A stretch of DNA of 64,000 nucleotides, from positions 1 to 64,000 of the forward strand of contig CAJTJB010000003.1 of NCBI GenBank assembly GCA_910576955.1. Reading direction: 5' to 3'. Positions 59,274 through 64,000 of this stretch are shown piece after piece (within the stretch, counting starts at the first letter, position 1; every line of letters begins with the position of its first letter). The translations under genes and the position numbers were made by a program. This stretch comes from an uncultured Alphaproteobacteria bacterium (GTDB taxonomy: Bacteria; Pseudomonadota; Alphaproteobacteria; RF32; CAG-239). The notes beneath the pieces are model-generated. The model was not told the DNA's origin. It searched no databases and saw only the letters and a program-made list of their open reading frames with translations.

Positions 59274-59984
59274 ATGAATATATATATTTTCGATATGGAT
59301 GGAACACTAACCCCCGCGCGCCAATCAATGACGCCGGATTTTGCTTATCGCTTTTTGCCGTGGCTTAAGGCGCATATGGCATATCTGGCCGCCGGTTCAA
59401 ACTATGAAAAAGTCACCGAGCAGCTTCCGCCGGACGCAGTATTGGCTTTCAGCGGCATATACAGCTCCATGGGTAACGTGTTTCATAAAAAAGGCGAAGA
59501 AATCTATCGCAATGAGATTAAGCTCAATAAAGAGATGTTGCAATATCTCGAGCGCTGCCGCCGCAACACGGCGTATGCGGGCAAGCTGTTCGGCAATTAT
59601 CTTGAGCTGCGTGCCGGAATGCTGAATTTCAGCGTGCTCGGGCGCAATTGTCCGTTTTCCGAACGTGCCAAATACAGCGAGTGGGATGCCGTGCATCATG
59701 AGCGTGAAAATATTGCCAAAGAAATGAATGAGAAATTTCCCGAATACGACACTAGCGTCGGCGGCAAAATTTCGATTGATATCGTCACCAAAGGCTGTGG
59801 CAAAGAGCAGGTTGCCGCGCGCATCCGTGAGGTTCACCCGAACGATAAGCTGATATTTTTCGGCGACCGCACCGAAAAAGGCGGTAATGACTACAAACTT
59901 GCCGAAACCCTGCGCCAAATGCCAAATACCGAGGTCGTTCCCGTCACCTCGCCCGAAGATGTGCTGCAATATCTCGGGATATAA
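59274..59984 (+). CDS. Eukaryotic-type phosphomannomutase (HAD superfamily)
   Basis: The enzyme would interconvert mannose 6-phosphate and mannose 1-phosphate. The 236-residue protein matches the PMM family known from eukaryotes. It has the nucleophile block IYIFDMDGTLTPAR, a YEKVTEQL element, YLELRAGMLNFSVLGRNC, the SVGGKISIDIVTKGCGKEQV block and FFGDRTEKGGNDY. Bacteria usually use the unrelated ManB/AlgC enzymes, so this type is notable. The start at 59274 follows GGAGG. A longer frame from 59232 overlaps the lipoprotein gene without a ribosome site. Confidence 0.85.
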   Translation: MNIYIFDMDGTLTPARQSMTPDFAYRFLPWLKAHMAYLAAGSNYEKVTEQLPPDAVLAFSGIYSSMGNVFHKKGEEIYRNEIKLNKEMLQYLERCRRNTAYAGKLFGNYLELRAGMLNFSVLGRNCPFSERAKYSEWDAVHHERENIAKEMNEKFPEYDTSVGGKISIDIVTKGCGKEQVAARIREVHPNDKLIFFGDRTEKGGNDYKLAETLRQMPNTEVVPVTSPEDVLQYLGI

Positions 59985-59997
59985 CCGCTTTCTTTTC

Positions 59998-60038
59998 GCG
60001 TCATTGCGAGGAGCGCTAGCAACGTGGCAATCTCAATC
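59998..60038. repeat. Dispersed palindromic repeat (TCATTGCGAGG...TGGCAATCTC)
   Basis: A copy with the centre GAGCGCTAGCAACG lies just downstream of the phosphomannomutase gene. Confidence 0.8.
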
Positions 60039-60048
60039 TGCAAAAACT

Positions 60049-60080
60049 AAAAAAACGCCGTCCCCAAAAGGAACGGCGTT
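60049..60080 (-). terminator. Terminator of the 60086 gene
   Basis: AACGCCG pairs with CGGCGTT, with a T7 run on the minus strand. It may serve both converging genes. Confidence 0.75.
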
Positions 60081-60085
60081 AAAGC

Positions 60086-61078
60086 TTAACATAAAAGCTG
60101 TATCAGCTGTGCCAGGTAGTTGACATAGTCCAAATTATGATCCAAAGCCCATTGCAGTTCGCTCAAGGCTTTTAGCCGCAGCTCGCCGAATGAGAGATCC
60201 GTGTCAATCACATACGCTTGCGCCCGATACATAAAAAACGCGCCGGACTTGCCGAAAGGCTGCAAATTGTAGATTTTAGTGATAACTTGGTCAGAGCCGG
60301 CATCAAACGACAAGGAATTATTCGTTGCCACAGCGCCATTGTCAAAATAATGTCTGACATCAGGACCAAGGCGGACAAGCTTTCCGTCTTCTGTCGAATA
60401 GACACCCTTATAGCGCATCCCGTTATAAGCCCAAAAATAAGTGCTGCCGATTTTGGCAACATGTGCCCTTTTGATGTTGCAGGCAAAAATTTGCCGGTTG
60501 GAAAGGGTGTTTATCCGCACCATATCTTTGCTGAAAACCGCATAACTGCCGTTTTCAAAGAAAAGAATGTTGTCTGCGCCAAACGGCATCCGGAGAACTT
60601 CAATCTTGCCGTTTTCAAATTTGCAGATACGCCAGACAAAAATATTGTGTTTCGACCGCTGCTTATATGCAAACAAGTTTCCCGGTCCTCCGACAATATG
60701 GAAAGCCCCATAGCCGAGACTTGCTTTCTGCTCTTCTTTTCCATACGGAAAGATAAAGGTTTCATCCTCCGGCGTTTCCTGATAAACAAGCCCGTTAGCA
60801 AGGATGTAAGTGTCAGGAATGTTCCAAACCGCAACCTTTTCGTGGTGTTGATTATAGGCTTTCCAAATATTGCCGCGATCTTCGCAAACGGCAATTCCCC
60901 CGTCATCAAGCGCAACAACCTGTTCATAATCGCAATCGGTGAAAAGTTTTCCGTTTGGGTCATAAAGCGTCAGATCCCCTTGGTAAATGGATGAAAACCA
61001 TCCGTTGTGGTAAAAACGCCATTCATCGCCGGCTTTCGCAGGGCTAGCCAAAACCCGCCAGTAATTTTCTAAATTCAT
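60086..61078 (-). CDS. Orphan paralogue A (beta-rich protein)
   Basis: The 330-residue protein begins MNLENYWRVL at 61078. It is built of regular beta-strand units with polar turns (FYHNGWFSSIYQGDLTLYDPNGKLFTDC, FKNGSYAVFSKD) and contains no signal peptide or catalytic motif. The rhythm suggests a beta propeller. It is clearly related to the gene at 61233: same opening NIENYW, same layout, same promoter and leader. No Shine-Dalgarno site is seen. Function unknown. Confidence 0.75.
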   Translation of the reverse strand: MNLENYWRVLASPAKAGDEWRFYHNGWFSSIYQGDLTLYDPNGKLFTDCDYEQVVALDDGGIAVCEDRGNIWKAYNQHHEKVAVWNIPDTYILANGLVYQETPEDETFIFPYGKEEQKASLGYGAFHIVGGPGNLFAYKQRSKHNIFVWRICKFENGKIEVLRMPFGADNILFFENGSYAVFSKDMVRINTLSNRQIFACNIKRAHVAKIGSTYFWAYNGMRYKGVYSTEDGKLVRLGPDVRHYFDNGAVATNNSLSFDAGSDQVITKIYNLQPFGKSGAFFMYRAQAYVIDTDLSFGELRLKALSELQWALDHNLDYVNYLAQLIQLLC

Positions 61079-61123
61079 AGCCAAAATAATTTTTAAGTGA
61101 AACAATAATTTTTATTTGCCGAC

Positions 61124-61152
61124 AGCATAAAAGAAAAATGTTTTTTTGTCAA
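61124..61152 (-). promoter_or_regulatory. Promoter of orphan paralogue A
   Basis: On the minus strand TTGACA (61152-61147) and TATGCT (61129-61124) are 17 bp apart. The leader TTATTGTTTCA matches that of paralogue B. Confidence 0.65.
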
Positions 61153-61181
61153 TAACTGTTTTCCGCCCCGCGCCGAAAAGC

Positions 61182-61212
61182 AAAGCCCCTCCCGCAGGGG
61201 GAAGGGCTTTTA
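61182..61212 (-). terminator. Terminator of orphan paralogue B
   Basis: AAAGCCC and GGGCTTT form the outer stem around a C/G-rich inner stem; it is symmetrical and could act on both strands. Confidence 0.55.
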
Positions 61213-61232
61213 GAGTGGCTGATAGGGTAGGG

Positions 61233-62180
61233 CTACAACCGAGACATTTCCAAAATGCGCTGTTTGTAAAGCGAAAATTGGGGAAATGCCGCAGAAACCA
61301 GCGTTTCGACAGATTTCTCTTTCCCGACCGGATAGATGTAAAACACACCGTCATGCTGGTAATAGAGCAAATTGTCGAAAAAGGTCGAGGCATATTTCAT
61401 CACGCCGCCGAGCCAATATGCATTCTTCCCGATTTTGTAAGGGTAGATATGCTGCCCCCCGATAACCGTTTTTTCGCCGTTATATTCGCCGCAGATAGCA
61501 CCGTTAGAGCTGACAATCAACTTGTCTTCATACGCCACAACCTCGCCGAGTTCACGAATGCCGTGATCTTGCGTAGAGTAGAGAACGCGCTCGTTTTCCC
61601 TGTTGTAGAGGGCACAACCGCTCGCCATATCGCGGAAATAAACGATATACGCGCCATAAGGAAGAAAATCAATCCTGTAAAATGCGGGCAGCGCCACCTC
61701 CTTAAAGTTGGCATCAAGCAGGCGATTTTGGGTGCCTCCGGTGCAGATTAAGGCTTTGCCGTCAACAGATGTCTTTTCAACCCTTTCGCTTTCTTTAAGC
61801 GGAAAGCGCACATACGGAGCGCTGGAAAACGGAATAACGTAAAGGGCATTGTTCTCGCAGTGTTCGTCTCTGGCAAACAGCATAAAAGCGTTCACCAGCG
61901 GGAAAACTTTTTGCTCGGGAAGGAGCGGAATAGTATAAATCTTCTCCCCGTTTTTGAAGGCAGAAACCTCATTTTTGCTGCGGTCTTCAACGCAGATAAT
62001 CCCGTTATTCAGCGCAACAGCGTTTTCAAAGCGGGCAATCAGCTTTGCCTTTTCCGAATAAAGGGAAACATTTTTCTCACCGGTGCTGATAGCAAAAGAG
62101 CCATCGGCAAAGAACTGTAACTCGTCACCTTGGGCAAAAGTGTTTTTACTGAAAAACTCCCAATAATTTTCTATATTCAT
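61233..62180 (-). CDS. Orphan paralogue B (beta-rich protein)
   Basis: The 315-residue protein starts MNIENYWEFF at 62180. It is made of about 14 short beta units such as DELQFFADGSFAISTGEKNVSLY and KLIVSSNGAICGEYNGEKTV, likely a propeller. It is the tandem paralogue of the 60086 gene. The two share a promoter, an SD-less leader and opening residues but have diverged greatly in the body. Function unknown. Confidence 0.75.
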   Translation of the reverse strand: MNIENYWEFFSKNTFAQGDELQFFADGSFAISTGEKNVSLYSEKAKLIARFENAVALNNGIICVEDRSKNEVSAFKNGEKIYTIPLLPEQKVFPLVNAFMLFARDEHCENNALYVIPFSSAPYVRFPLKESERVEKTSVDGKALICTGGTQNRLLDANFKEVALPAFYRIDFLPYGAYIVYFRDMASGCALYNRENERVLYSTQDHGIRELGEVVAYEDKLIVSSNGAICGEYNGEKTVIGGQHIYPYKIGKNAYWLGGVMKYASTFFDNLLYYQHDGVFYIYPVGKEKSVETLVSAAFPQFSLYKQRILEMSRL

Positions 62181-62221
62181 ATAAAAAAAATTAAATGAAA
62201 CAATAATATTTAATTGCCGCC

Positions 62222-62249
62222 AGTATAAAAGGTGATTTTTTTTTGTCAA
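62222..62249 (-). promoter_or_regulatory. Promoter of orphan paralogue B
   Basis: On the minus strand TTGACA (62249-62244) and TATACT (62227-62222) have a 16-bp spacer. Confidence 0.65.
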
Positions 62250-62290
62250 GTGTTTTGTGGGTAAAAAAAGAAATTTGCGCCGGATGATTT

Positions 62291-62406
62291 AAAAAATGGG
62301 TCGTTTTTTTTGTACATTTTTTACATAAATTTCACAAGCCTAATAGCTTAATTTTACACATTTTTTAAATTTTGAAAAATTGCTTAAAAAAAACGACCCT
62401 TTTTTT
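62291..62406. repeat. Long inverted repeat upstream of the DUF4402 gene
   Basis: A perfect 14-bp inverted repeat GGGTCGTTTTTTTT (62298-62311) / AAAAAAAACGACCC (62386-62399) extends to 21 bp with one mismatch (62291-62311 and 62386-62406). It encloses 74 bp of AT-rich DNA and ends 23 bp before the ATG of the surface-protein gene. It may be a regulatory switch, a long hairpin or a terminator. Confidence 0.65.
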
Positions 62407-62429
62407 TGAGCAGTTTTAGGATGTGAAAA

Positions 62430-63407
62430 ATGAAATTTTTATTGATGTTTTGTTCTTTGTTTATGATGTATGACGCCAAAGCCGCGTGTGAGTTTTCAAC
62501 CGGAAATTCGCCGCTTCAGTTAAGTTATGGCGATTATATAATACCAAATCTGTCATTGCCGAATACGGAAAAGCCGTCTTTTATTTCTTATGCAGCAACT
62601 GAAAACAACGCCCTTGAAAGTGATAAAACCATAAATGCGGAACCATCGTCTTTATGGAATCAACACCCGTTTTTCATTCGTTGGTCATACCAAGCAGAAA
62701 GTTTAACCGGTTACATTGAGTTATCTGCTCCGGTAATAATGTTGACATCAGCAACAGGTGGTTGTGTTATAAGAGCAAAACCTGTTTTATCTGTGAGTAC
62801 AATATCATTAAACGGGGGAGGGTATTATGCGGAATATGGACCATTTTATGTGGGGATGGAGGTAAATATTCCTGCTGGATGCACGGCAGGAACATACACC
62901 GGAAGCCTTGTAATAGAAGGCTATTTTAAATCGCCCGAGGCGTGTCCGCAAGGGGCAACGGCAACATCAACTTCCGTTCCCGTAAATTTAATGATAACAT
63001 CGGCTAAAGGCGGAACTCTCGGCATAACCGAAGTTCAGCCGATGAATTTCGGCGCGTTCTTTTCACCATCGGCAACCGGAACGGTGACACTGCCTGCCGA
63101 CAGTGCCTCCCCGCAATATTCGGGTATTCAATATTATGATAAATCTACCGTAAAACCCGGAATGATGAAGATTTTCGGATATGAAAATGCCGCATATGCG
63201 TTAAGCATCGATTCTCCCGAGATACAACTTTATAATACCGCCACACCCTCTCAAACGTTAAGCCTGAAAAATCTGCATTTATCGGAAAGCGAGGGCGTAC
63301 TGGGGGCAGGCGGAAACATAGTCAATGTCGGCGGAACATTATATGTGCCGGCAAATGCCCCTGCCGGCGAATATGAGGGAACATATACAATTATGTTGAG
63401 ATATTGA
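62430..63407 (+). CDS. Exported DUF4402-type surface protein
   Basis: The 325-residue protein has a signal peptide (KFLLMFCSLFMMYDAKAACEF). A first beta-sandwich-like domain of about 170 residues contains Cys residues (GGCVIRAKP, PAGCTAGTYTG, SPEACPQG). A C-terminal DUF4402 domain has NFGAFFSPSATGTVTLPADSASP, GMMKIFGYENAAYALSID and the closing VGGTLYVPANAPAGEYEGTYTIMLRY. DUF4402 proteins are related in fold to pilin-like and spore-coat-U-like secreted proteins. TAGGATG precedes the ATG. A long inverted repeat lies just upstream. Confidence 0.8.
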   Translation: MKFLLMFCSLFMMYDAKAACEFSTGNSPLQLSYGDYIIPNLSLPNTEKPSFISYAATENNALESDKTINAEPSSLWNQHPFFIRWSYQAESLTGYIELSAPVIMLTSATGGCVIRAKPVLSVSTISLNGGGYYAEYGPFYVGMEVNIPAGCTAGTYTGSLVIEGYFKSPEACPQGATATSTSVPVNLMITSAKGGTLGITEVQPMNFGAFFSPSATGTVTLPADSASPQYSGIQYYDKSTVKPGMMKIFGYENAAYALSIDSPEIQLYNTATPSQTLSLKNLHLSESEGVLGAGGNIVNVGGTLYVPANAPAGEYEGTYTIMLRY

Positions 63408-63451
63408 TTTATAATCGGCAGATAATTTTAAGAAGTTAAATTTGCGCATAA

Positions 63452-63479
63452 CAAAAAGAGCGGGGCAAAACCCCGCTCT
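63452..63479 (-). terminator. Terminator of rpsD
   Basis: AGAGCGGGG (63457-63465) pairs with CCCCGCTCT (63471-63479) around CAAAA, with T5 following on the minus strand. Confidence 0.88.
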
Positions 63480-63503
63480 GTAAATTGCTTTTCCGAAAGC
63501 TTA

Positions 63504-64000
63504 TTATCTGGAGTAGAACTCGATAACGAGGTTCGGTTCCATCTGTGCCGCATAAGGAACATCATCAAACTTCGGAATGAAAGTGTATTTTGCAGTCAGC
63601 TTGCCGGCATCAACTTCCAAATAAGCAGGGAAGTCACGGGTTTGAGATTGGATAGCAGACAATACAACTGCCAACTGTTTAGATTTCTCACGAACTTCGA
63701 TAACATCACCAGCTTTAACAACATAAGAAGGAATGTTTACTTTTTTGCCGTTAACGGTAACGTGACCGTGGTTCACAAACTGGCGAGCCGCAAATACGGT
63801 CGGAACAAATTTAGCTTTGTAAACCAAGTTATCCAAACGGGACTCGAGCAAACCGATTAAGTTTTCAGCAGCGTCGCCTCTTCTGCGGATAGCTTCTTCA
63901 TAGTATTTATGGAACTGCTTTTCGCTGATGTTGCCATAATAAACTTTTAATCTTTGTTTAGCATACAATTGCTCGCCGTAGTCAGTGGTCTTTTTTCTTC
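63504..64000 (-). CDS. rpsD: 30S ribosomal protein S4 (5' end outside the window)
   Basis: The frame is open to the window edge, so about 40 N-terminal residues, including any zinc motif, are missing. About 165 residues are seen: KKTTDYGEQLYAKQRLKVYYG at the edge, the S4 domain LLESRLDNLVYKAKFVPTVFAARQFVNHGHVTVNGKKVNIPSYVVKAGD, and the C-terminal VIEFYSR. S4 binds 16S rRNA early in 30S assembly. It converges with the DUF4402 gene and is followed by a strong terminator. Confidence 0.97.
   Translation of the reverse strand, partial: RKKTTDYGEQLYAKQRLKVYYGNISEKQFHKYYEEAIRRRGDAAENLIGLLESRLDNLVYKAKFVPTVFAARQFVNHGHVTVNGKKVNIPSYVVKAGDVIEVREKSKQLAVVLSAIQSQTRDFPAYLEVDAGKLTAKYTFIPKFDDVPYAAQMEPNLVIEFYSR

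Overview
The window looks like a chromosomal segment of an alphaproteobacterium with moderate to low GC, probably host-associated. Two things suggest this: the gene order yceD / rpmF-plsX-fabH-ihfA-merR-slyX, and the alphaproteobacterial flavour of the housekeeping proteins. No rRNA is present, so a name would be a guess. Most core genes carry clear Shine-Dalgarno sites. A set of orphan genes (732, 5527, 52013, and the pair at 61078 and 62180) instead has strong TTGACA promoters and AT-rich leaders without one.

Layout. Positions 1-513 hold the tail of a large serine recombinase converging on the 3' end of tRNA-Gln(UUG), probably the edge of an integrated element lying to the left. From 0.7 to 30.5 kb the window is mostly core. 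It holds nrdA-nrdB, a MarC-family protein, orphan lipoprotein and membrane genes, a TerC-family gene and galE, dnaB with two YcgN-like cysteine-cluster genes around an ASCH gene, a YgjP-type protease, a DUF2339 protein, bamE, yceD, rpmF-plsX-fabH-ihfA-merR-slyX, a three-repeat orphan, a GtrII-like gene, clpB, and an operon of an amidase-like protein with a charged coiled-coil protein.

After tRNA-Lys(CUU) at 30.7 kb an AT-rich accessory island begins. It first holds secreted and membrane orphans, one of them frameshifted. Then comes a locus I regard as the most interesting in the window. It has an intact Mpi/Pin-type DNA invertase, a 135-bp segment bounded by perfect 13-bp inverted repeats and carrying an outward-facing promoter, and a second invertase-like protein that keeps its DNA-binding tail but has lost its catalytic arginines. 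This promoter reads into a long operon (35.2-48.6 kb) of surface-glycan type genes. These are a GT2 glycosyltransferase, two COG5610-like HAD proteins (one fused to a DUF115-like domain), a DUF262/HNH defence-type protein, a CMP-sugar synthetase, an HpcH-type aldolase, a HAD phosphatase, an aminotransferase, an acyltransferase and a PRPP synthetase. The simplest reading is a phase-variable surface polysaccharide locus, possibly making an unusual 3-deoxy-ulosonic acid sugar.

From 48.7 to 64 kb the window returns to core and lineage genes. These are a very large exported MORN/YwqK-repeat protein, surE, cysS with a 14-codon Cys-Cys-Cys leader peptide and attenuator, xseB, ispA, a nitroreductase, a eukaryotic-type phosphomannomutase, a pair of paralogous orphans, a DUF4402 surface protein preceded by a long inverted repeat, and the 3' part of rpsD. 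Two families of short palindromic repeats are scattered between genes.
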